Assembly (NCBI RefSeq): GCF_051401765.1
Contig: NW_027480429.1
Span: forward strand, 15,256,157-15,320,156
Length of the DNA: 64,000 nt
From: Calliopsis andreniformis
Taxonomy: Eukaryota > Arthropoda > Insecta > Hymenoptera > Andrenidae
Reading direction: 5' to 3'
A program made the translations under genes and the position numbers. Within the stretch, counting starts at the first letter, position 1. Every line of letters starts with the position of its first letter. Shown here piece after piece: positions 52,000 to 63,541 of this stretch. The notes under the pieces were generated by a model that saw only the letters and a list, made by a program, of their open reading frames with translations, did not search any database and was not told the origin of the DNA.

Positions 52000-53320
52000 T
52001 CTAGGGCGTTGTTACACCAGATCGAATGGTTAGGGCCTAAGAAGTCAACGCCAGAAGGATAAATTGCAATACAAATACAACAGCTTTTCCATCGTATAAA
52101 ACGAGTAATTGCAACCAGTGTGAAAGTTATGGTCATTTCTACGTTCTGGGCAACCTAGGCTTCACCATAGGGCGTTGCTCTACCAGATCGAATAGTTAGG
52201 GCCTTAGAAGTCAACGCCCGAAGCATAAAGTACAAAATAAATAGAACAGTTTTTCCATTGTATATAACGAATAATTGCTACCAGTGTGAAAGTTATGGTC
52301 ATTTTTACTTTCCTGGCAGCCTAGGTTTCACCCTAGGGTGTTGCTCCAACAGGTTGAATAATTAAGGCCTTAGAAGTCAAGGCCCGAAGCATAAAATGCA
52401 ATAAAAATACAACTGCTTTTCCATCGTATAAAACGAATAATTGCATCCAGTGTGAAAGTTATGGACATTTCTACCTTCCGAGCAACCTAGGCTTCACTCT
52501 AGGGCGTTGCTCCACCAGATCGAAAAGCTATGGACTTAGAACTCAACGCCAGAAGCATTAAATACTATAAAAATACAACAGTTTTTCCATCGCATAACAG
52601 GAATGATTGCAACCAGTGTGAATGTAATGGTCATTTCTACGTTCCGGGCAACCTACGTTTCACTCTATGGCGTTGCTCCACCAGATCGAATAGTTAGGGC
52701 CTAAGAATTCAACGCCAGGAGCATAAAATACGATATAAATACAACAGCTTTTCCATCGTATAAAACGAGTAATTGCAACCAGTGTGAAAGTTATGGTTAT
52801 TTCTGCGTTTCGGGCAGCCTAGGCTTCACTCGAGGGCGTTGCTCCATCAGATCGAATAGTTAGGGCCTTAGAAGTCAACGCCAGAAGCATAAAATACAAT
52901 AAAGATGAAACAGTTATTCCATCGTATAACAGGAATAACTGCAACCAGTGTGAAAGTAATGGTCATTTCTACGTTCCGAGCATCCTAGACTTCACTCCAG
53001 GGCGTTGTTCAACCAGATCGAATGGTTAGGGCCGAAGGAATCAAGGCCAGAAGCATAATATAGAATATAAATATAACAGTTTTTCCATCGTATAGAACGA
53101 ATAATAGCAACCAGTGTGAAAGTTATGGTCATTTCTACGTTCCGGGCAACGTAGGCTTTACTCTACGGCGTCGTTCCACCAGATCGAATAGCTAGGGCCT
53201 AAGAAGTCAACGCCAGACGAATAAAATATAATATAAATATAACAGTTTTCGCATCGTATAAAACGAATAAGAGCAACCAGTGTGAAAGTTATGGTCATTT
53301 CTACGTCCCGGGCAACCTAG
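52000..53320 (+). repeat. Higher-order block J, copy 1 (about 8 monomers)
   Basis: This stretch recurs at 56980-58960. Matching words include GTTACACCAGATCG (52011 and 56992), GAAGGATAAATTGCAATA, TTCACCATAGGGCGTTGC, CCTGGCAGCCTAGG, GGTTATTTCTGCGTTTCGGG and GGCCGAAGGAATCAAGGCC. The offset is 4981 bp (30 monomers plus one base) at the left and 5645 bp (34 monomers plus one base) at the right, so the second copy is four monomers longer. Confidence 0.82.
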
Positions 53321-53815
53321 GCCTCACTCTAGGGCGTTGCTCCACAAGATTGAATAGTTAGGGCCTTAGAAGTCAACGCCAGGAGCATAAAATACAATAA
53401 AAATACAACAGTTTTTCCATCGTATAACAGGAATAATTGCAACCAGTGTGAAAGATGTCGTCATTTCTACGTTCCGGGCAACCTAGGCTTCACTCTAGGG
53501 CGTTGCTCCACCAGATCGAATAGCTAGGGAATTATAATTCAACGCTAAAAGCATAAAATACAATAAAGATGCAACAGTTTTTCCATCGTATAACAGGAAT
53601 AATTGCAACCAGTGTGAAGGTAACGGTCTGTCCTACGTTCCGGGCAACCTAGGCTTCACTCCAGGGCGTTGCTAAACCAGATCGAATAGATAGGACCTTA
53701 GAAGTCAACGCCCGAAGCACAAAGTACACAATAAATAGAACAGATTTTCCATTGTATAAAACGAATAATAGCAACCAGTGTGAAAGTTATGGTCATTTCT
53801 ACGTTCCGGGCAACG
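53290..53815 (+). repeat. Block shared with 61930-62445
   Basis: About three monomers identified by GAAAGATGTCGTCATTTC (53453 region and 62091 region), GGAATTATAATTCAACGCTA-like and GTAACGGTCTGTCCTACG tracts. The offset is 8638 bp, 52 monomers plus six bases, in agreement with the length changes lying between them. It forms the left half of the mosaic at 61930-63541. Confidence 0.78.
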
Positions 53816-55799
53816 TAGGCTTTACTCTACGGCGTCGTTCCACCAGATCGAATAGTTAGGGCCTAAGAAGTCAACGCCAGACGAATAAAATATAATATAA
53901 ACATAACAGTTTTCGCATCGTATAGAACGAGTAATAGCAACCAGTGTGAAAGTTATGGTCATTTCTACGTTCCGCGCAACCTAGGCTTCACTGTAGGGCG
54001 CTGCACCACCAGATCGAATAGTTAGGGCCTTAGAAGTCAACGCCAGAAGCATAAAAGGCAATATAAATACAACAATTTTTCCATCGTATAACAGGAATAA
54101 TAGCAACCAGTGTGAAAGATATGGTCACTTCTACGTTCCGGGCAACCTAGGGTTCACTCTAGGACGTTCGTCCACCAGCTCCAATAGATAGGGCGTAAGC
54201 AGTCAACGCCAGAAGCACCAATTACAAAATAAATACAACAGTTTTGCCATCGTATAAAACGAATAATTGCAACCAGTGTGAAAGTTATGGTCATTTCTAC
54301 GTTCCGCGCAACATAGGCTTCACTCTTGGACGATGCCCCACCAGATCGAATAGCTAGGACCTTAGAAGTCGAAGCCAGAAGCGGAAAATACAATAAAAAT
54401 GCAACAGTTTTTCCAACGTATAAAACGAAAAATTGTAGCCAGTGTGAATGTTATGGTCATTTCTACGTTCCGGGCAACCTAGGCTTCACTCTAGGGCGTT
54501 GCTCCATCAGATCGAATAGCTAGGGACTTAGAATTCAACGCTAAAAGCATAAAGTACAATAAAGATGCAGCAGTTTTTCCATCGTATAACAGGAATAATT
54601 GCAACCAGTGTGAAGGTAACGGTCTGTCCTACGTTCTGGGCAACCTATGCTTCACACCAGGGCGTTGCTAAACCAGATCGAATAGATAGGACCTTAGAAG
54701 TGAACGCCCGAAGCATAAAGTACAAAATAAATAGAACAGATTTTCCATTGTATAAAACGAATAATAGCAACCAGTGTGAAAGTTATGGTCATTTCTACGT
54801 TCCGGGCAACATCGGCTTCACTCTTGGACGATGCCCCACCAGATCGAATGGCTAGGACCTTAGAAGTCGAAGCCAGAAGCGGAAAATACAATAAAAATGC
54901 AACAGTTTTTCCAACGTATAAAACGAATAATTGTAACCAGTGTGAATGTTATGGTCATTAATACGTTCCGGGCAACCTAGGCTTCACTCTAGGGCGTTGA
55001 TCCACCAGATCCAATAGCTAGGGCCTAACAATTCAACGCCAGAAGCATAAAGTACAATATAGATACAACAGTTTTTCCATCGTATAAAGCGAATAATTGC
55101 AACCAGTATGAAACTTATGGTCATTTCTACTTTCCGAGCAAACTAGGCTTCACCCTAGGGCGTTGCTCCAACAGATTGAATAGTCAGAGCCTTAGAAGTC
55201 AACGCCCGAACCATAAAATGCAAAAAAAAATACAACAGTCTTTCGATCATATAACAGGAATAATTGCAACCAGTTTGAAGGTGATGGCCAATTCTACGTT
55301 CCGGGCAACCTAGGTTTCACACCAGGGCGTTGCTCCACCAGACGGAATAGTTACGGCCTAAGAAGTCAACGCCAGAAGCATAAAATACGATATAAATACA
55401 ACAGCTTTTCCATCGTATAAACCGAATAATTGCAACCAGTGTGAAAGTAATGGTCATTTCTACGTTCCGAGCACCCTAGGCGTCACTCTAGGGCGTTGCT
55501 CCACCACATCTAATAGCTACGGCCTTAGAAGTCAACGCCAGAGGCATAAAATACAATATAAATACAACAGCATTTCCATCGTATAAAATGAATAATTGCA
55601 AACAGTGTGAAAGTAATGGTCATTTCTACCTTCCGGGAAACCTGTCCTTCACCCTAGGGCGTGCTTCCACCAGGTCGAATAGTTACGGCCTTAGAACTCA
55701 ACGCCAGAAGCATAAAATACAATATAAATATAACAACTCTTCCATCGTATAGAACGAGTAATAGCAACCAGTGTGAAAGTTATGGTCATTTCTACGTTC
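53816..55799 (+). repeat. Monomers of the GATGCCCC subfamily and others
   Basis: This segment introduces a distinct type marked by CTTGGACGATGCCCCACC, TAGGACCTTAGAAGTCGAAG and AGAAGCGGAAAATACAAT; it occurs near 54330 and 54830 here, and again near 56490, 59140, 60970 and 63125. It is usually followed by a monomer with GATCCACCAGATCCAATAGC. 53970-54520 closely resembles 56130-56680 at 2159 bp (13 monomers plus one). An A tract lengthened by one base is near 55222. Confidence 0.75.
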
Positions 55800-56979
55800 C
55801 GGGCAACCTAGGCGTCACTCTACGGCGTTGCTCCACCACATCGAATAGCTACGGCCTTAGAAGTCAACGCCAGAAGCATAAAATACAATATAAATACAAC
55901 AGCATTTCCATCGTATAAAATGAATAATTGCAAACAGTGTGAAAGTAATGGTCATTTCTACCTTCCGGGAAACCTGTCCTTCACCCTAGGGCGTGCTTCC
56001 ACCAGGTCGAATAGTTACGGCCTTAGAACTCAACGCCAGAAGCATAAAATACAATACAAATATAACAACTCTTCCATCGTATAGAACGAGTAATAGCAAC
56101 CAGTGTGAAAGTTATGGTCATTTCTACGTTCCGGGCAACCTAGGCTTCACTGTAGGGCGCTGCACCACCAGATCGAATAGTTAGGGCCTTAGAAGTCAAC
56201 GCCAGAAGCATAAAAGGCAATATAAATACAACAACTTTTCCATCGTATAACAGGAATAATAGCAACCAGTGTGAAAGATATGGTCACTTCTACGTTCCGG
56301 GCAACCTAGGGTTCACTCTAGGACGTTCGTCCACCAGCTCCAATAGATAGGGCGTAAGCAGTCAACGCCAGAAGCACCAATTACAAAATAAATACAACAG
56401 TTTTGCCATCGTATAAAACGAATAATTGCAACCAGTGTGAAAGTTATGGTCATTTCTACTTTCCGCGCAACATAGGCTTCACTCTTGGACGATGCCCCAC
56501 CAGATCGAATAGCTAGGACCTTAGAAGTCGAAGCCAGAAGCGGAAAATACAATAAAAATGCAACAGTTTTTCCAACGTATAAAACGAATAATTGCAACCA
56601 GTGTGAATGTTATGGTCATTAATACGTTCCGGGGAACCTAGGCTTCACTCTACGGCGTTGATCCACCAGATCCAATAGCTAGGGCCTAACAATTCAATGC
56701 CAGAAGCATAAAGTACAATGAAAATACAACAGTTTTTTCATCGTATAAAACGAATAATTGCAACCAGTGTGAAAGTTATGGTCACTTCTACGTTCCGGTC
56801 AACCTTGGCTTCACTCTAGGGCGTTGCTCCGCCAGCTCGAATAGTTAGGGCCTTAGAAGTCAACGCCAGAAGCATAAGATACAATATAAATACAACAGTT
56901 TTTCCATCGTATAACAGGAATAATTGCATCCAGTGTGGAAGTTATGGTCATTTCTACGTTCCGGGCTACCTAGGCTTCA
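55800..56979 (+). repeat. Block shared with 62445-63541
   Basis: 55800-56896 returns at 62445-63541 at 6645 bp (40 monomers plus five bases). Markers in order are GCGTCACTCTACGGCG, GGAAACCTGTCCTTCACCC, CTGTAGGGCGCTGCACC, GGACGTTCG(T/A)CCACCAGC, the GATGCCCC type and CCGGTCAACCTTGGC. GGAAACCTGTCCTTC also occurs one cycle earlier near 55638, 332 bp (two monomers) before its copy at 55970, so a dimer is duplicated at the left edge. Confidence 0.8.
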
Positions 56980-58960
56980 CTCTAGGGCGTTGTTACACCA
57001 GATCGAATAGCTAGGGCCTAAGAAGTCAACGCCAGAAGGATAAATTGCAATATAAATACAACAGCTTTTCCATCGTATAAAACGAGTAATTGCAACCAGT
57101 GTGAAAGTTATGGTCATTTCTACGTTCTGGGCAACCTAGGCTTCACCATAGGGCGTTGCTCTACCAGATCGAATAGTTAGGGCCTTAGAAGTCAACGCCC
57201 GAAGAATAAAGTACAAAATAAATAGAACAGTTTTTCCATTGTATATAACGAATAATTGCTACCAGTGTGAAAGTTATGGTCATTTTTACTTTCCTGGCAG
57301 CCTAGGTTTCACCCTAGGGTGTTGCTCCAACAGATTGAATAATTAAGGCCTTAGAAGTCAACGCCCGAAGCATAAAATGCAATAAAAATACAACAGCTTT
57401 TCCATCGTATAAAACGTATAATTGCAACCAGTGTGAAAGTTATGGACATTTCTACCTTCCGAGCAACCTGGGTTTCACTCTAGGGCGTCGCTCCACCAGA
57501 TCGAAAAGCTAGGGACTTAGAACTCAACGCCAGAAGCATTAAATACAATAAAAATACAACAGTTTTTCCATCGTATAACAGGAATGATTGCAACCAGTGT
57601 GAATGTAATGGTCATTTCTACGTTCTGGGCAACCTACGTTTCACTCTATGGCGTTGCTCCACCAGATCGAATAGTTAGGGCCTAAGAATTCAACGCCAGG
57701 AGCATAAAATACGATATAAATACAACAGCTCTTCCATCGTATAAAACGAGTAATTGCAACCAGTGTGAAAGTTATGGTTATTTCTGCGTTTCGGGCAACC
57801 TAGGCTTCACCATAGGGCGTTGCTCTACCAGATCGAATAGTTAGGGCCTTAGAAGTCAACGCCCGAAGAATAAAGTACAAAATAAATAGAACAGTTTTTC
57901 CATTGTATATAACGAATAATTGCTACCAGTGTGAAAGTTATGGTCATTTTTACTTTCCTGGCAGCCTAGGTTTCACCCTAGGGTGTTGCTCCAACAGATT
58001 GAATAATTCTGGCCTTAGAAGTCAACGCCCGAAGTATGAAATGCAATAAAAATACAACAGCTCTTCCATCGTATAAAACGAATAATTGCAACCAGTGTGA
58101 AAGTTATGGACATTTCTACCTTCCGAGCAACCTAGGCTTCACTCTAGGGCGTCGCTCCACCAGATCGAAAAGCTAGGGACTTAGAACTCAACGCCAGAAG
58201 CATTAAATACAATAAAAATACAACAGTTTTTCCATCGTATAACAGGAATGATTGCAACCAGTGTGAATGTAATGGTCATTTCTACGTTCCGGGCAACCTA
58301 CGTTTCACTCTATGGCGTTGCTCCACCAGATCGAATAGTTAGGGCCTAAGGATTCAACGCCAGGAGCATAAAATACGATATAAATACAACAGCTCTTCCA
58401 TCGTATAAAACGAGTAATTGCAACCAGTGTGAAAGTTATGGTTATTTCTGCGTTTCGGGCAACCTAGGCTTCACTCGAGGGCGTTGCTCCATCAGATCGA
58501 ATAGTTAGGGCCTTAGAAGTCAACGCCAGAAGCATAAAATACAATAAAGATGAAACAGTTATTCCATCGTATAACAGCAATAACTGCAACCAGTGTGAAA
58601 GTAATGGTCATTTCTACGTTCCGAGCATCCTGGGCTTCACTCCAGGGCGTTGTTCAACCAGATCGAATGGTTAGGGCCGAAGGAATCAAGGCCAGAAGCA
58701 TAACATAGAATATAAATATAACAGTTTTTCCATCGTATAGAACGAATAATAGCAACCAGTGTGAAAGTTATGGTCATTTCTACGTTCCGGGCAACGTAGG
58801 CTTTACTCTACGGGGTCGTTCCACCAGATCGAATAGTTAAGGCCTAAGAAGTCAACGCCAGACGCATAAAAGAGAATATAAATATAACGGTTTTTGCATC
58901 GTATAAAACGAATAATAGCAACCAGTGTGAAAGTTATGGTCATTTCTACGTCCCGGGCAA
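56980..58960 (+). repeat. Higher-order block J, copy 2 with internal tetramer duplication
   Basis: This copy of 52000-53320 contains a tandem duplication of four monomers: CTTCACCATAGGGCG is at 57141 and again at 57805, 664 bp apart. At the junction (about 57790) a monomer begins as GGTTATTTCTGCGTTTCGGG and continues as the CACCATAGGG type; in copy 1 these are separate monomers. That chimaeric monomer is the direct trace of the exchange. The two tetramers differ by a few bases, for example GAATAATTCTGGCC near 58003 against GAATAATTAAGGCC. Confidence 0.83.
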
Positions 58961-61929
58961 CCTAGTCTTCTCTCTAGGGCGTTGCCCCACCACATCGAAT
59001 AGCTACAGCCTTAGAAGTCAACGCCAGAAGCATAAAATACAATATAAATGCAACCGTTTTTCCATTGTATAAAACGAATAATTGCAACCAGTGTGAAAGT
59101 TATGGTCATTTCTACGTTCCGCGCAACATAGGCTTCAGTCTTGGACGATGCCCAACCAGATCGAATAGCTAGGACCTTAGAAGTCGAAGCCAGAAGCGGC
59201 AATTACAATAAAAATGCAACAGTTTTTCCAACGTATAAAACGAATAATTGTAACCAGTGTGAATGTTATGGTCATTAATACGTTCCGGGCAACCTAGACT
59301 TCACTCTAGGGCGTTGATCCACCAGATCCAATAGCTAGGGCCTAACAATTCAATGCCAGAAGCATAAAGTACAATGAAAATACAACAGTTTTTTCATCGT
59401 ATAAAACGAATAATTGCAACCAGTGAGAAAGTTATGGTCACTTCTACGTTCCGGTCGACCTTGGCTTCACTCTAGGGCGTTGCTCCGCCAGCTCGAATAG
59501 TTAGGGCCTTAGAAGACAACGCCAGAAGCATAAGATACAATAAAAATACAACAGTTTTTCCATCGTATAACAGGAATGATTGCAACCAGTGTGAATGTAA
59601 TGGTCATTTCTACGTTCCGGGCAACCTACGTTTCACTCTATGGCGTTGCTCCACCAGATCGAATAGTTAGGGCCTAAGAATTCAACGCCAGGAGCATAAA
59701 ATACAATATAAATACAACAGCGTTTACATCGTATAAAACGAATAATTGTAACCAGTTTGAACGTGATGGTCATTTCTCCTTTCCGGGCAACCTAGCCTTC
59801 ACCCTTGGGCGTTGCTCCCACAGATTGAATAGTTAGGGCCTTAGAAGTCAACGCCAGAAGCATAAAATACGATATAAATACAACAGCTTTTCCATCGTAT
59901 AAAACGAATAATTGCAACCAGTATGAAACTTATGGTCATTTCTACATTCCGAGCAACCTAGGATCCACTCTAGGGCGTTGCTCCACCAGATCGAATAGTT
60001 AGGTCCTTAGAAGTAAACGCCAGAAGCATAAAATACAATATAAATACAACAGCGTTTGCATCGTAAAAAACGAATAATAGCAACCAGTGTGAAAGTTGTG
60101 GTCATTTCTACATTCCGAGCAACCTAGGATTCACACTACGGCGTTGCTCTACCAGATCGAATAGTTAGGTCCTTGGAAGTAAACGCCAGAAGCATAAAAT
60201 ACGATATAAATACAACAGTTTTTCCAACGTATAAAACGAATAATTGTAACCAGTGTGAATGTTATGGTCATTAATACGTTCCGGGCAACCTAGGCTTCAC
60301 TCTAGGGTGTTGATCCACCAGATCCAATAGCTAGGGCCTAACAATTCAACGCCAGAAGCACGAAGTACAATATAGATACAACAGTTTTTCCATCGTATAA
60401 AGCGAATAATTGCAACCAGTATGAAACTTATGGTCATTTCTACTTTCCGAGCAAACTAGGCTTCACCCTAGGGCGTTGCTCCAACAGATTGAATAGTCAG
60501 CGCCTTAGAAGTCAACGCCCGAACCATAAAATGCAAAAAAGAAAAATACAACAGTGTTTCCATCATATAACAGGAATAATTGCAACCAGTTTGAAGGTGA
60601 TGGCCAATTCTACGTTCCGGGCAACCTAGGTTTCACACCAGGGCGTTGCTCCACCAGACGGAATAGTTACGGCCTAAGAAGTCAACGCCAGAAGCATAAA
60701 ATACGACATAAATACAACAGCTTTTCCATCGTATAAAAGTATTAATTGCAACCAGTTTGAACGTGATGGTCATTTCTCCTTTCCGGGCAACATGGGCTTC
60801 ACTGTAGGGCGTTGCTCCACCAGATCGAATAGGTAGGGCCATGGAAGTCAACGCCCGAAACATAAAATACAATATAAATACAACAGTTTTTCCATTGTAT
60901 AAAACGAATAATTGCAACCAGTGTGAAAGTTATGGTCATTTCTACGTTCCGGGCAACATAGGCTTCACTCTTGGACGATGCCCCACCAGATCGAATAGCT
61001 AGAACATTAGAAGTCGAAGCCAGAAGCGGAAAATACAATAAAAATGCAACAGCTTTTCCAACGTATAAAACGAATAATTGTAACCAGTGTGAATGTTATG
61101 GTCATTAATAGGTTCCGGGCAACCTAGGCTTCACTCTAGGGCGTTGATCCACCAGATCCAATAGCTAGGGCCTAACAATTCAACGCCAGAAGCATAAAGT
61201 ACAATATAGATACAACAGTCTTTCCATCGTATAAAGCGAATAAATGCAACCAGTATGAAACTTATGGTCATTTCTACTTTCCGAGCAAACTAGGCTTCAC
61301 CCTAGGGCGTTGCTCCAACAGATTGAATAGTCAGCGCCTTAGAAGTCAACGCCCGAACCATAAAATGCAAAAAAAAATACAACAGTGTTTCCATCATATA
61401 ACAGGAATAATTGCAACCAGTTTGAAGGTGATGGCCAATTCTACGTTACGGGCAACCTAGGTTTCACACCAGGGCGTTGCTCCACCAGACGGAATAGTTA
61501 CGGCCTAAGAAGTCAACGCCAGAAGCATAAAATACGATATAAATACAACAGCTTTTCCATCGTATAAACTGAATAATTGCAACCAGCGTGAAAGTAATGG
61601 TCATTTCTACGTTCCGAGCACCCTAGGCGTCACTCTAGTGCGTTGCTCCACCACATCTAATAGCTACGGCCTTAGAAGTCAACGCCAGAGGCATAAAGTA
61701 CAATATGAATACAACAGCGTTTCCATCGTATAAAACGAATAATTGCAACCAGTGTGAAAGTTATGGTCATTTCTACATTCCGAGCAACCTAGGATCCACT
61801 CTAGGGCGTTGCTCCACCAGATCGAATAGTCAGGTCCTTAGAAGTAAACGCCAGAAGCATAAAATACAATATAAATACAACAGCGTTTGCATCGTAAAAA
61901 ACGAATAATAGCAACCTGTGTGAAAGTTA
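58961..61929 (+). repeat. Interleaved subfamily monomers
   Basis: 59090-59520 repeats 56430-56860 at exactly 2656 bp (16 monomers). 60280-60720 and 61115-61555 are near copies 834 bp apart (five monomers plus four bases). The four extra bases are an interrupted A tract (GCAAAAAAGAAAAATAC near 60536), the largest length change in the window. A +1 A tract follows near 61375. Monomers related to 55000-55420 and to the CCTAGGATCCACTC type are mixed in. Confidence 0.75.
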
Positions 61930-63541
61930 TGGTCATTTCTACGTCCCGGGCAACCTAGGCCTCACTCTAGGGCGTTGCTCCACCAGATTGAATAGTTAGG
62001 GCCTTAGAAGTCAACGCCAGGAGCATAAAATACAATAAAAATACAACAGTTTTTCCATCGTATAACAGGAATAATTGCAACCAGTGTGAAAGATGTCGTC
62101 ATTTCTACGTTCCGGGCAACCTAGGCTTCACTCTAGGGCGTTGCTCCACCAGATCGAATAGCTAGGGACTTATAATTCAACGCTAAAAGCATAAAATACA
62201 ATAAAGATGCAATAGTTTTTCCATCGCATAACAGGAATAATTGCAACCAGTGTGAAGGTAACGGTCTGTCCTACGTTCCGGGCAACCTAGGCTTCACTCC
62301 AGGGCGTTGCTAAACCAGATCGAATAGATAGGACCTTAGAAGTCAACGCCCGAAGCATAAAGTACACAATAAATAGAACAGATTTTCCGTTGTATAAAAC
62401 GAATAATAGCAACCAGTGTGAAAGTTATGGTCATTTCTACGTTCCGGGCAACCTAGGCGTCACTCTACGGCGTTGCTCCACCACATTGAATAGCTACGGC
62501 CTTAGAAGTCAACGCCAGAAGCATAAAATACAATATAAATACAACAGCATTTCCATCGTATAAAATGAATAATTGCAAACAGTGTGAAAGTAATGGTCAT
62601 TTCTACCTTCCGGGAAACCTGTCCTTCACCCTAGGGCGTGCTTCCACCAGGTCGAATAGTTACAGCCTTAGAACTCAACGCCAGAAGCATAAAATACAAT
62701 ATAAATATAACAACTCTTCCATCGTATAGAACGAGTAATAGCAACCAGTGTGAAAGTTATGGTCATTTCTACGTTCCGGGCAACCTAGGCTTCACTGTAG
62801 GGCGCTGCACCACCAGATCGAATAGTTAGGGCCTTAGAAGTCAACGCCAGAAGCATAAAAGGCAATATAAATACAACAACTTTTCCATCGTATAACAGGA
62901 ATAACAGCAACCAGTGTGAAAGATATGGTCACTTCTACGTTCCGGGCAACCTAGGGTTCACTCTAGGACGTTCGACCACCAGCTCCAATAGATAGGGCGT
63001 AAGCAGTCAACGCCAGAAGCACCAATTACAAAATAAATACAACAGTTTTGCCATCGTATAAAACGAATAATTGCAACCAGTGTGAAAGTTATGGTCATTT
63101 CTACGTTCCGCGCAACATTGGCTTCACTATTGGACGATGCCCCACCAGATCGAATAGCTAGGACCTTAGAAGTCGAAGCCAGAAGCGGAAAATACAATAA
63201 AAATGCAACAGTTTTTCCAATGTATAAAACGAATAATTGCAACCAGTGTGAATGTTATGGTCATTAATACGTTCCGGGCAACCTAGGCTTCACTCTAGGG
63301 CGTTGATCCACCAGATCCAATAGCTAGGGCCTAACAATTCAACGCCAGAAGCATAAAGTACAATGAAAATACAACAGTTTTTTCATCGTATAAAACGAAT
63401 AATTGCAACCAGTGTGAAAGTTATGGTCACTTCTACGTTCCGGTCAACCTTGGCTTCACTCTAGGGCGTTGCTCCGCCAGCTCGAATAGTTAGTGCCTTA
63501 GAAGTCAACGCCAGAAGCATGAAATACAATATAAATACAAC
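61930..63541 (+). repeat. Mosaic block joining copies of 53290-53815 and 55800-56896
   Basis: The left part (to about 62445) follows 53290-53815, while the right part follows 55800-56896. The switch falls inside a monomer near CGGGCAACCTAGGCGTCAC, where the first source would read CAACGTAGGCTTTAC. Compared with the source region, about 2 kb (12 monomers) is missing between the two halves. Differences from the sources are sparse, such as CACATTGAATAG for CACATCGAATAG near 62484. Confidence 0.78.
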
